From contig VICG01000010.1 in NCBI GenBank assembly GCA_008692225.1, positions 806,001 through 870,000 of the forward strand: 64,000 nucleotides of DNA, given 5' to 3'. The translations under genes were made by a program, and so were the position numbers. Under the pieces are notes generated by a model. That model was given only the letters and a program-made list of their open reading frames with translations, was not told the DNA's origin and made no database searches. This DNA is from Monilinia fructicola. Taxonomy: Eukaryota; Ascomycota; Leotiomycetes; Helotiales; Sclerotiniaceae. Shown one piece after another: positions 36,097 through 48,646 of the stretch (the stretch's first letter is position 1; the number at the start of each line of letters is the position of its first letter).

Positions 36097-39000
36097 ATGT
36101 CACAAACAATTGAGATGCTTGATGAGGAGATAAACTTCCAGAAAGTATTGCTACTTTCTTTAAGATATTCTGCAGAGGATCAGTCATCGCACAAAGAGCA
36201 AATCGAGGCTCAGATTGCCAAACTTTTGAAGGAAAAAAGGGCTCTCTCGAAGATTCAAGCCTCTCCCTCCTCTTCCTCTGCCTCTTCCTCTGCCTCCTCC
36301 TCTGCCTCCTCCTCTACGCTCGCTCATATTTCTCCTACTTCACACAACAATTCGAGCCCACGTCCGTCTGGTATAGGCTCTTCAAAGATGTATACGACAT
36401 TAGGGCGGGATAGAAATAGCGGTTACCAATGTTCGTATCATCCGCTTCTTTTCCCTCTCTAAACATAAGGCTACCTATGGGAATATATTCACTCATCTTC
36501 TGAACCCATTCAAGCCACCTTGAGAATTTTTTAATCTTTTTCAAAACTTAATATTGACTTCCTCTGCAGTCAAAGAAGAAGGCGATTCAATGGAGTCATT
36601 ATCTTCCACAGCCTCGACACCTGGTTCTGGCGCATCAATGGCCGAATTTTCTGGTTCAAATCAAGTTGATCTCCCTACTCGAAAGCGCACTTACAGTACT
36701 CATCTTGATTCATTTGTCCCTTTCGAAGAAAACAAGTCTCGACGAACAACACCGAGTCCTTTTGCGACAGGTGTAACAACTCCTTCGGGAAGCTCAGGGT
36801 ATGGATATAACGTGATTGGTGATGGCTATTTTGACCTCACTATGTCTGTCCTCAACTCATCGTTAACAATAAACCCCATAAGTGTTTTGTTTATACTTGA
36901 CATAATAGATAGTATCTGTGCTAATAGATTGAACCTTTAGGGATGATGAGATGATAAGCTTCGATCCTTCCTACACCGAACTTCATAGGCAAGCAGAACA
37001 CAGATTAAAAATGGAGAAACAAGATGCAGAGTATGCTCGTAGTATCGCGAACTCTCATGGGTTCGTTTCAGGCACCCCAGCCACGAGCTCGAAGCCGTCT
37101 GCTTTCAATAAAATGTTAGGAGTTCGCCCACAAGCTTTTAGCTCTCACGATGATCAGGTTATGACATCCCCTGCCATGCCAAAACCTTATGGATCCCATG
37201 ATAGCAGCCGAAGGAGGACTCTCCCTTGGGAGACGCATACCGCAAAATCCAATCCCGATGTTAAAGCTGAACGACGAAGAGCGTCTCTCGCTCAATCGTC
37301 AAGCTTTGACTTTAATGATACTCCAGGTACGCCCTGGAATGGACCTTCTACCCCATTGGACTCCAATTCAATGTCAATGCCACATGTTCCTGGTGCCTAT
37401 GTTGAAGATCCATCGACTGCTAGTGATTCAGATGTTGAAATCATCGACTCTTCGGCCTTCAGGGATAATGGTCGACAGAAAACCAAAGCCTCAAAGAACG
37501 CGAACGCGAATGGTCATCAAAGATCATTCTATTCACTAGAGACCCGCGCTTTGGGAGAGACTGCTCTTAGTCGTACAAACACAAGCCTTCAGAATTCTCG
37601 GGACGGAAGCAAGCATACTTTACCTGGTTGGCCAGCAAACTCTGCTAATGAAATGAGAAACACTGGCCGCCTAGGCAGAAGTAACAATCTTATTCCTTCT
37701 TGGGCGATAAAATCTGCGAACGGCATGGATAATGAAAGTCGACTAGGTGAACAACATAGTGCCTTACCCATGTGGGCGAGGGGGACAACGTGGAATCCTT
37801 CCTCTCAAATGAGTACAGCTCAGCAAGGACCCTCCATGAATAGCACATCCTCTGGTCATTCTGTGTATGACAATTCAGATAAATCGGACACACGCGGATT
37901 TTCACACCCTAATTCTAGAATGGTTCTGCAGGGTCCATCGTATCCTCTTCCAGGATCATATGGTGGAAGTATGCACAAAACTAACCTGGGATACACTGTT
38001 GATAATGTTCCATCATATGACATGCGTACGACTTCCCTACAACAAAACGTAACTAATAACATGAGCCATTTTTCAGACTACGCCCAGGATCTCAACACCT
38101 TCAGGCCACCCACTCACCTTACCACTGAGATGAGGGATCGAATGGATCATGTCATGAACGACCCGAGAAAAACAGAAAAGGAGATCAAAGATTTATTGGA
38201 GAACATTAAAGCCGATATTGAAATTCCATTGGAAGACCGAGAGGGAACACCTGAAGGATTGAAGTATCCTCTGGTCAGTTAGAAATCTAATACTTCGGAT
38301 TTCTCGGAAGCCATTGCTAACGTGCGAGTAGTATGAGCACCAAAAGATTGCTTTGACGTGGTTGAAACAGATGGAGGAGGGCACTAACAAAGGCGGTATT
38401 CTTGCAGATGATATGGGTTTAGGCAAGACAATCAGTACTTTGGCACTCCTATTAGCACGGCCATCAAACGACCGTTCATGCAAGGTATGTCTATTTGGCG
38501 CATATTATGAGCATCTATTGACAATTTACAGACTACATTACTAGCTGCACCGGTTGCTCTTCTTCGCCAATGGCAAAGTGAAATAAACACAAAGGTATTG
38601 AGCAACTATAGACCTAGTGTCTATATGGCCCACGGAAACAGCAAGAAAGTGACTTGGGATGAGCTCCAACAATATGATGTAGTCCTAACAACTTATGGAA
38701 CTTTGGGTGCGGAATACGCTCGACTTTTAAAATTCGAAGAGGACTGCAAAGAAAAGGGGATTTTAGATCCCGATGCGAAGCAGATGGCCAAAGACTTTCC
38801 ATTTCTGGGTCCGAAGAGCAGGTTTTATCGTGTGATTCTCGACGAAGCCCAATGCATCAAAAACAAAAGCACCAAAGCAGCGTCTTCCGCTTGTAAATTA
38901 AAGGCTATGACCAGGTTTTGCCTTACCGGTACACCTATGATGAATGGGATCTCGGAACTCTTTTCGTTGATTAAGTTTCTGCATATTCGACCATACCACT

Positions 39001-40727
39001 CTTGGACTGCCTTTTCAAAGGTTCGTACCTGGTCCACTGCGTATATCAAGACATCCCGCTAACAATGACAGGATTTCGGCTGTCTCTCAAAGGGAAGTCG
39101 CCACTCAGACGAGCATATCAAGAATACCATGAAACGCTTACAGGGTGTTTTGAAGGCCATCCTTCTCCGACGTACGAAGAAATCTCAAATTGATGGAAAG
39201 CCTATTATCACCTTGCCACCAAAAATCGAAGAGATTGCGCACGTTGTTTTTAGCGATGACGAGCAAGAGTTCTACAAATCTCTTGAGAACAAGACTCAGC
39301 TTCAATTCAATAAGTACAAAAAGGCTGGAACAGTTGGGAAAAATTACTCAAATATCCTTGTCTTGCTACTTCGCCTTAGACAATGTTGTTGCCACCCTCA
39401 TTTGATTATTGATTTTGAGGCAGAAGCACCACCTGCCGGTTCAGCAGAACTCACAGAGTATCAGATGATTGAACTTGCCAAAACACTCGAACCAGATGTA
39501 GTGTCGAGGCTGCTTGGCGCGGAAGGATTCGAGGTAAGTTGATTGGTATACATCTCGAAAGGTTTTAGCTAACATTTCTAGTGCAATATCTGCTACGATG
39601 TCACTCCAAATCCTAGCATCATTATACCTTGTGGGCATGATAATTGCCATGATTGTTTGAGTAGCTTGAGTGATAATGCGACTCGCGTGGCTCAAGGCAA
39701 CGATGAGGGCGGTGCTACAGTCAAGTGCCCAAGTTGTCGTGGAAAGCTTGACATGACAAAGCTTATCGACTACAGAACTTTTAAAAAGGCACATATGCCA
39801 CCGTCTGAGCTTGAGGAGGAAAAGGAAGTTGAGGACTCCAGTGACGACAGCTCTGAAAGTGACAGCGAGACTGACCCCGACTCTGGCTCTGATGATGATG
39901 TTGATGAAAATGGCAATTTGGACGGTTTCATTGTTGCTGACGATGTTGAAGATGATGAGGCTAGGCAAGGGGATGATGGAAATGATAATTTCGATATGGA
40001 AGTCCCCAAGTCCGAGTCCAGATCGAAGTCCAAATCTAAATCTACGACTAAGACGAAAGAGAAGAGAAAGAAGGGCAAGGGAAAGCAGGGCGAAAAGCAC
40101 AAGCAGCATTTTTCGATTGCCATGATGAAGAAAGAGGCTTCCAGATCTATTGGGGGTCACAAGAAGTACATGAGATATCTTCGGAAGAATTGGCAATCTT
40201 CAGCCAAGGTCGACAAATGCGTGGAACTCCTTGAAAAATTTCAACAAGAAGGCGAAAAGACCATCATCTTCAGTCAATTCGTAACTTTTCTCGATCTTCT
40301 CCAAGTGCCTATCGGAGAAAAGGGCTGGCAATGCGAACGTTATGATGGTAGCATAAACTCCAAACGCCGAAATGACGCAATCCATCGATTTACGACAAAG
40401 GATGATTGCAAAATTATGCTCATTTCTCTCAAGGCCGGTAACGCAGGACTCAATCTTGTCGCCGCATCTCGAGTTATCATCCTCGATCCTTTTTGGAACC
40501 CATTTATTGAAATGCAAGCAGTAGACCGAGCTTATCGGATTGGTCAACAGAAACCAGTCCAGGTTCATCGAATTTTAGTGAGACAGACTGTTGAAGATCG
40601 TATCATGGAGTTACAGGAGAAAAAGAGAACGTTGGTGGAGTCTGCGCTCGACGAAGGTGCTATGAAGAGCGTTGGGAGATTGGATGAGAGGCAGTTGGCT
40701 TTTCTTTTTGGTGTCGCGGGAAACTGA
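36097..40727 (+). CDS. SNF2-family ATPase with RING finger (Uls1/Ris1-like)
   Basis: Seven exons: 36097-36430, 36570-36798, 36941-38273, 38332-38484, 38532-39020, 39072-39533 and 39582-40727. All phases agree and give 1381 residues. The first 190 residues hold a short helical start (QTIEMLDEEINFQ) and Ser-rich linkers. A disordered part follows with DVEIID (352-357), a good SUMO-interaction motif. The ATPase core has DDMGLGKT (658-665, Walker A Lys664), DEAQ (787-790) and LTGTP (814-818). A C3HC4 RING starts CNIC (1001-1004) and ends CPSC (1049-1052). Then comes an acidic/Lys-rich insert and the helicase C domain with SLKAGNAGLNL (1282-1292) and DRAYRIGQ (1315-1322). SNF2 plus RING without a visible HIRAN domain points to Uls1, a SUMO-targeted translocase/ubiquitin ligase, rather than Rad5; this is inference from architecture. 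The frame is intact. Confidence 0.94.
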
Positions 40728-42803
40728 AAAGTCTCTTTATGACTTTCCTGTGGAGTTTTGCAATCAAGTGCATCATAGTTGTGAGGCGTTTTGGGAAACT
40801 CATGCTTACGGTTTCGCTATACCATTTTCTTTGCACAAATTGGCATGGTAATTAGAATCAAACAGGAATGGCGAAATATTTGGTGGGGGTAAAATGGGAC
40901 ACTGATTTGGGAGGAAGGACAGTCAGCTTTTATTGACTTTATTTTTGCTTGCTCTTATCGGAGTTTGCTATCACTATGGTGTTCTTGTATGGTTCTGGAT
41001 CACTATATTGATGGATGGATGGATGGATGGATGGATGGATGGATGGATGGATGGATGGATGGATGGATGGGCCTGGATCACTGTATGGAAGGATGGATGT
41101 ACTCATGAATTTATGATGACTTACGAGCAGTGGCAAATTCAGAGGGACATACCGGTATTATTTTTCTGTTCGTTACACTACACTACTTTAGTTTCTTTAA
41201 TTTTTGTTGCAGATGGGCATAAATTGTTCAGGATATTAATGATGCTCTAGAGCTCCCACAGAGCTGGTTAGAGAGCTGGAGAACCAAAGGTGCATATAGA
41301 TTCGATATCTAGAGTTCCTGGAGGACTGGACTATGCAAGAGGGCGAGGGGAAATGAAGAAAGAAAGAAAGAAAGATACAGCCTTACGTATACGTGCATGC
41401 ATCATAAATACCGTAGCACGTTCGTGGATACGATAAATAAACACAAATCGATAAGATGAACTTTATCTTATTGAATGATGTCCTGTCCTGTGCTGTGCTG
41501 TGCTGCAATCTGATATGAATGCGCGATATCGCATTGGGGCAATGGACATCTCTACCTAGATTCTAGATGATGCATAACATCCACGCCTCTCCAGCTAGAA
41601 GTTTGGAGGGACAGTCACTCAGTCCCACGGAACGTGATGATCTTTATTTCCGGGTCGACAAAATACAAGTAGCCCGAGTTTCGAGATCTTTCATCCTGGG
41701 ACAAGCTCAAAGGACCACGATGACTTGGCAGTGATTCGCGGAGGCGGGAATGTATCTAGCCCATGAGTTTTTGTGCACCTGCCTCCCTTGCCTGTATGGC
41801 GCTCGACTCGAAATCAAATGACAATCACGATTGGAGATGGGGAGGAGATTCCGATCTGTTTGGTGAATGGATGGATTGCTTTGAGATTTGGGTCTATTTA
41901 TATGCTCCGACCCTAACGTGTCCCAGCTATGAACCCTATCGATTTCCACCTGCAAAGCGAGGACGGCCGTCAGCTTGCGTTGATGAAAGATTTCTCCTGC
42001 CTCTCCCTCGCTTGCCGACTCGCCACTTTCGCATCATGTACTCCCCCCCGTCGTCCCCCCTCTCTCTACAGCGACCCTTGTATCGCATCCACTCCCATTC
42101 CATCTCATTTCGGACCTCAACATCGTCCGAGAAGATACGCCTGATGAAACCCAGAAGCCAAACGCCGAAAGAAACAAACGACAAATACGATAGGCATACA
42201 TAGGGTATAATGCATTCATTCATCCATCCAGCCATGCCAAGCACAAAACAGGCAATCCATGTAAATCTCCCCAAAAATCCCATTTAATTAGAGGCTTTCC
42301 CCACCGAAAGGTTCCACAAGTTCAATTTCCTCAGACAACTTCCAGATCTTCTTGTTCTTTTCATCATCTCGGCTGTGAAGACTATCTAGACTTGAGGTTC
42401 CAATGTAAATGAATCTTCTCTGTACATTTACAGCCACGAGGAAACTCAGATGAGCATACGTGTATGCACCTTGCTTATTTAAGAAGTTAGTAGTAAAAGT
42501 TATAGACGCCCCCCCCCCCCCCCCAATATAATAACTCCGCCCCGAATGTTTTGACGAGCTATATTGTGCAGCCTTCATTCTGTGGTGCGTTGCACCTCCG
42601 TTGATGTTAATGCCGATTTTCGTCTCCCGTGCCCATGTCAATGCTCATGCCGTTATTGTTGTGTATTCCAGTTTCTTTTTTATCTGTGATTCTTCCTGAA
42701 GTATAGTATTGCGTGGTTCTCTCCAAAGGGAGAGAGAAATAATAAATAACATCTACCCATCCATATAAATGCCGCTCCCCGTATGCACACGTGTATATCA
42801 TGC
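40728..42803. other. Convergent intergenic region
   Basis: Lies between two genes that point towards each other, so it holds both 3' untranslated regions. It includes a GGAT array (41011-41070), an AAAG run near 41360-41373, and a C run of about 16 bases at 42509-42524. No gene seen. Confidence 0.7.
41011..41070. repeat. (GGAT)n microsatellite
   Basis: About fifteen perfect copies, 280 bp after the stop codon of the SNF2 gene. Confidence 0.95.
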
Positions 42804-45057
42804 TCAGATGAAGAAAGAAGAAAGTCCCAATGCGCCAAACAAGGGTAATAAAAAGGTAGCACAATCTACTTGGGCCGTTGGAACCCCAAAGGACCTACTA
42901 GGGCTAGGTGTTGCAGTCGCTGTGAAAAGACCTGTGAGAATCTCTGTAGTTGTTGTAACTGACGCAGTCCTAGCACTTCCTGAACCGGATACTGTTGTTG
43001 TAGTGGTATGGGCACTGTAATCCGAAGAATCACTATAGAGAATCCCGTCGATGATAGCTCCTTTTCCGTCGACAATCATGTTTCTTTCATCTTCTGTGCA
43101 TGTTTCTGGAATATTGCGCAGGTAGCAAGTATTGGTAGGAGATGGTGGGAGACTTGTTGTATGAGTGGCGTTAAGAGGGCCAGTGGTATTATAAACTGAT
43201 AAGTTGATGGTTTCCCCCGTTGACAGGGAGGTACCCATTATTATCCGAGCAAAGACCTGGAAAGCCGTCTCAGGTTGGTATGCTGGAATGCTGTGCCCTG
43301 CGTCATATATACGACTGAAGGAGAGATTGCCAAATTGTCGTACAACACCGCCGATATAAGAAAGTATTAGTTATAATGGGGGCGTAGCCTGCGGAGGGAA
43401 CTTTAAGGCATAATCTGAAGAAGCCTGCTGTGCGACAGCCAAAGATATGGCTTCACCACCAAGCCAATTGCAGATATAATCACGATCACCATACATGAAT
43501 CCAACATGGATTCCCGAATTCAAAAAGCGCAGCTATTTCTGGTACATAAGATTTGCGTTCGTAATCTCCAGTGGATGTGAAAGCAGAAACGACTTGCAAA
43601 TTTGTCTGGGTATAGTTGACTGGTGAACCAATGGCAGATTGAAAATCCGCGGAGTTCAGATATTCGAGATATGTGCTAGGTGGGAACGAATCTGGTAGAT
43701 TATGAGAGATATCATATACACTTCTTCCAGCGTCATAATATGGTTCCATCACATTTGTTAAACAACTGCTATAGGCCTTGGAACAGGCATTGTTAACACT
43801 CGAGACATTGCCCTGATTCGTAGGGTCCTCATTCTGTACGGCGGTTCGACATTGAGTAATCAGGTCCTTGCAGCCACCAGGAGCATAGAAGTTTGCAGTC
43901 GCCAATTTCGCCCTTGTGGGATTGATGGTTGTGATACCAAAGCTATTATTAACTGCAAAAATCGGGATAGTAAGGCGCTTGAATCAGATCATCCACGCAG
44001 CCATTGATTATCCCGAGTGATTTGAGCTTGATTTCAATTGTTTTGCTTTGGGAGAGCGTGCCATTTGCACGTTTCGCATTCTGCTCTTCCCAAATAGTCG
44101 CAAAAGCTGGGCCATATTTTCCACCGTAACTCTCTGCGAATAAATGGACATTCATAGCAGAACGGTTATTCGGGGCATACTGTGGGAAAGCACCAAGAAA
44201 TCCTTGAAGCATGTGCCATATAGCCATTCCCGCTATCTCGGTGGTGTTGGCCGTATTGTTCACATTCAAAGAACTGAATGTTCCATTTAAAAACGTATTC
44301 GCAGGCTGAGAGTTGGGCAGAGTCTGTTGTGGAGTATAGAGATTAGATGTAAGGAGATCGAGGGAGCAATTAGTAGGGGTATCGTATGAAAATCCAACTT
44401 GGTTTGGCTGCAGATGTATAGGTCAGCTTGGAGATTAGATATGGCGCGTTCACGAATAAAACAACAGTGTTTGACCAACGCCTCATGGATCGCTCGAATT
44501 TTGAGATAGCTAGCGAGTTGCAGCAGGCGTGTATATGCATCTATTGAGACTGCTTATCTCAATTGTACGAAACATCCTTGAGAGATGCGCGATCAAATAA
44601 TCATAATGTATGAAAACAAAGCCAAAGGTGTTGCATACCTGATCAATATAAAGCATATTCGATCCTCTGTCCCAACCCCAATCCCTAGCTTCCGTCGCAA
44701 ACTTTCCCTGAGCCACTTGAACGACCTCACAGGGACCATTTTCATTGAAAAGTCCAATCATTGAGCTAGAGCCTGGCCCGCCATTTAAACCAGATAGTAA
44801 GTTGATCTGTAGGGTCTCTCGCGGAGATGAACCAAAAGAATGTATTCGTCGCATAGCTTCCCGGTATATTAACCCAACCTGTATATTGTTCTTGAGAATC
44901 GAAAACCGTTTGGCAAGTGCCGGTAGGTGGTGTTTTATAAGAAATGGTAATATTCCCATCGACTGGGGAAGTTATTTCTAGTGAGGTTCGAAATGGGTGG
45001 GTATTGAGCGAATGTGAAGGGCAGCAGCAGCACCGAAAGAAAGAAATAGTAACTCAT
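42804..45057 (-). CDS. Secreted S10 serine carboxypeptidase with GPI-like C-terminus (six frameshifts)
   Basis: Exon 1 is 45057-44639 and exon 2 is 44407-42804, joined in phase 0 as [16 protein letters not shown]. The protein of about 672 residues starts with a signal peptide ([17 protein letters not shown]). It has [10 protein letters not shown] (oxyanion region), the nucleophile motif [10 protein letters not shown], the Asp motif [11 protein letters not shown] and the His motif [15 protein letters not shown]. These are the S10 Ser-Asp-His triad. After GTSLSTGET comes a Cys-containing and Thr/Ser-rich tail ending in a hydrophobic stretch ([16 protein letters not shown]), as in GPI-anchored wall or membrane proteins. 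The frame is broken near 44965-44981 (+1), 44784-44789 (+1), 43964-43966 (+1), 43522-43526 (+1), 43396-43398 (-1) and 43361-43363 (+1). With these accounted for, both exon lengths are multiples of three. No nonsense mutation was seen apart from these. Confidence 0.9.
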
Positions 45058-45513
45058 GATGGTTCACTCATGTTTCGTCTCGAGATAAGAGGAAAGAGGA
45101 GCGAAAAGGAGAAGTGTAAGAAAGCCTCGCCTGGATTGAAGTTGTTGATGATTGATCCTATGAGAATCATCTGAGGAAAATCATTGGCCCAAGCGACGTC
45201 TTCAAGCAAGGGTCATCATGCTGTGCCTCGTATCTCTTTTTTTGTTTTCTTATGGCTTCGAATAGATATTTGTGAGAACACGAACACATCGGCGATCTCT
45301 ATTTCTTGAAAGACTTTTCAATTATATTTGCGCGAGTAGGTAGTAAAGTTGTATAGGTAGGTAGGGGCAGAAGAGAAGACATTTCAAAAGGTTCCATATA
45401 TCTAAATTCTTAATTAGTTTCTCAAACGTGCGCGCATTCTTTCCTGCCCTCAAAATTCCTTTCAACAGCCTGCGTGCCAGTAATAAGGAAAGGCAAGTAA
45501 GACAAGTAAGTCA

Positions 45514-45518
<5 letters not shown>

Positions 45519-45550
<32 letters not shown>

Positions 45551-45562
45551 GTCAGTCAGTCG
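45519..45562. repeat. (TCAG)n microsatellite
   Basis: Tetranucleotide array with two CCGT interruptions. Confidence 0.85.
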
Positions 45563-46622
45563 TCTCTTTATTTTTAGTCTTTCTTTCTCCCCCTTCTAAT
45601 CCATAGTATTTGTTAGCAATAGCACTATTTTGGTGCGAACTAATTACACCATATTACTCGAGTAGAGTAGTACTCTAACTCTACTTACTCTATTCTACTA
45701 TTCTACAGTAGTAAGACTAGAGCCAGTGAGCCAGTGAGCCAATGAGCCAGTGTTCTCCGCTATCAACGTTTCCCTGCATTGTACCTGATCTTCTAGCCAC
45801 TCCCTCATTTAACTGTTGTTATCTTGTCTTCTTCAATTGGATCTGTTAGACGTGTGATCATTTCACATCTAGACCTTCCAAGGTTCGGTTAGTAGAACTA
45901 CTCTCAAATCTATAAAGCTACTTCAATAAGAGAGGATAAATGCACATCTGAATATGAACAAGAATAGGTGCGACTACTCATCATTTACCACAAGATCTTT
46001 TGGGAATGTTAAGTTCATCATCATTTCTAGAAAGGAAAGGCCAAGTGGCTGTTAATATACAAGGAGAATGCTATTACTTATGTTGCCAAGTCGTCTATAA
46101 TCATATTTGCATACTCCGTGACCTGTTCCACGTCATATTCTTCAATCACGAACAATTTTCTTGTTTGTCCATTGCAACACCAGGCCATCTATCTGAAGGA
46201 GATTCATTACTTCGACCATGAAACGCGAAAATATGTCACAGCCTTTGAAACACATTCCATATCTATCATCCCCTTCGACTTTCGTTTGACAAATCAAGTA
46301 TAAATAATGGGTCAGGAAGTCCCGTCCCGCGCGCTGTCCACTATTGAAACTAATGTAGGTTGTCGTAGCCTCATCCGATCAGATCTATGGCATTGGCGTC
46401 GTTCTGTTCTATTACTGCATGTGGTTTTAATGTATTTGTTTCTTGTTACTCGTAGCTTTTTATGCCGTTCTTTTTGTACCTGCATGTTGATCCTAGCTGT
46501 CAAGACTCAATATCATTGGTTGACTTCATTCCCCTTCCTGTGTAGGGATAAGATATATATAATCATTTACCTCAGTGCTCTTGGTAACGAGATCTTTGTG
46601 GAAGATTAAAGCACGCGGCTTA

Positions 46623-46698
46623 CGCTTACGCCTACTGGGTAGATACATATAGGAAAGCATCGCTTACGCCTACTGGGTAGATACTTATAGGAAAGCAT
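46623..46698. repeat. Tandem duplication of a 38-bp unit
   Basis: Two adjacent copies starting CGCTTACGCCTACTGGGTAG and ending GGAAAGCAT. They differ at one base (ACATATAGG versus ACTTATAGG). The event is recent and local, and the unit occurs nowhere else in the window that I can see. Confidence 0.93.
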
Positions 46699-48322
46699 CA
46701 TCTCAGTAGCCTCCAAATAATACTCATAACTACAATACAATGATTTCACAGCTTGATAAAATATCTGAGCAAGAGCAAAGGTCATCATAACCCGGTGACA
46801 TTGCCAAGAAGAATAACATGAGATTCACATGAGAGTCACATGCTCATGTAGAGCTGTGCGTTATTACACTCACCCGAAACCTAACGAATACCTCGGATTC
46901 GATAAACGGTCAGGGCTGGTATTAGATTTCTTCCGCGACGTGATTACTTTCTATATCAGATTTTTGTAATCTATTATCCCGCCAGAATATCTCGCTACTA
47001 GAGTCTGTTCAGCAGACTTAGCTTCGAAAGGGCTATCCCTGAGAGCTCGCGAATGTGAGAATCTTAATGTACATCAACTCCAATGTCTCGCTATATTGAC
47101 CTGTTCTGCCCAGCTTATCATTCTCCTTTTGCATCTCCCTCTGAAGATCACTCCGTACTTCTAGGGCACATTGTATTGGAACTGGAGCAATCGTGTCGTC
47201 GTGAGGTGTCTATCAGCCTTTCGTATATATGTGCTCATCACGCCATGAAAGCCGTTAAACATGTGTAGATTAGGTAGTGAAAATATGCACACGGCAGCTT
47301 CAATGGCGACGCAGCCTACCTTTTCCAGAAATCGTTCCAGATCCTGCAGAAGTTGATGAATAGTTCTTGAAAGTGATATGTGGGAGGCGATCCTATGTTC
47401 TGCTAGAGGGCAAGGGGAGAATGAAGTGGAAGATATCGGAGGACGCTGTGAACGGAAATCTCTATTCTGGTCCCATGAACGTTTCCGCTAACATAACATT
47501 TAATATATGCAGACGGGGTATAGCAGAGGCTGTAGAGACGAAAAATGGGATTAGGATGTCCATTGAATGTCTTGGGCCGAATGGTAGTACAAGCGGAATG
47601 AATAGTGCAGTGGATATTGGTTGATATTGTACCAAGTAAGTGATGATAATCACTTTACAATACATAACTGATATCTTCTTGTTCCCTAGCTTCAAAGCAA
47701 ATATCTACAGACAAACGATGAGTAGTTTCGATGATCAATTTTGGACCGGAAACATCGACTAAGTTTTCAACTTGGGTAAAGCGTTATATTAGAACTGAGG
47801 ATGGCGACTATACAAATGAACCAAGACAACGAAAGCTTTCGGGTACTCGATGTTTAAATCAACCTCAGACAATAAGTACAGAAACACTTGAATGTATCTT
47901 GAATACCCAGGTAATGAGAGTTCTCAAACATCGAAAGTCCAATACAATCTCAAGCAACACAAGTTCCAGAGAATGGAATGCCTAGTCATCACGAACAGTA
48001 TGAATATGCTCAGAGTTCCGAATTCTGAGTACATCTCAAGTGAATTGTTTATGATCCCAACTTCAATCAAATGAATCATATCATACATACCACTACTCAC
48101 TGATCGCGGACTCACATAATACTCATACTAGGAGTCAACCCCAGCCCTGTGTGCCTTATAAGTTGCTCCCTGTTCTATCCCCTTGCCCTCTTTCTTTCAC
48201 ACTAACATCCGTTCACCGAGTTATTGTCGGGTAAGTGATATCCTGCCCTATGTTTTAATGTAGACATAGAACTTACAATATTAGAATACCCACCATACCA
48301 TCAGGATACAGCAGGAATTCCC

Positions 48323-48646
48323 ATGCCTAACTGCTGCACACATCCCCTCTCGTACAGCCTCAATCTCACTCTAAACTCTTACCCATACTTTCCCCCATCT
48401 CCCCCAACACCAAGCGTCATGAAACACCTCTTCAAATTCTCAAGAAAGGAGAAAGATCCGAAGAAGAAGGAAAAGCCAGAGAAGAAGCAAACCCAACATC
48501 CAAGCACACGCGCCAACCCCAATCAGGACCCGCGAGAACCACGCGAGCACAGCTCCCGCGAACTCCCCTGCGGAGCCGAAGAAAATGACATACCCGCCCA
48601 CGGATATGCTAACCTCGACGACGTGGACTGTCTAGAGTCAGATTGA
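48323..48646 (+). CDS. Possible small Lys/Glu/Pro-rich protein
   Basis: A 107-codon frame. From the internal Met at 48419 it reads MKHLFKFSRKEKDPKKKEKP and goes on to an acidic end (LDDVDCLESD). The composition is more gene-like than that of neighbouring frames. I recognise no family, see no supporting intron and cannot exclude chance. If real, 48419 is the likelier start. Confidence 0.22.
   Translation: MPNCCTHPLSYSLNLTLNSYPYFPPSPPTPSVMKHLFKFSRKEKDPKKKEKPEKKQTQHPSTRANPNQDPREPREHSSRELPCGAEENDIPAHGYANLDDVDCLESD

Noticed and set aside
47367..47624. 85-codon frame with a plausible-looking middle part
   Set aside because: No recognisable family and no supporting splice structure; considered chance.
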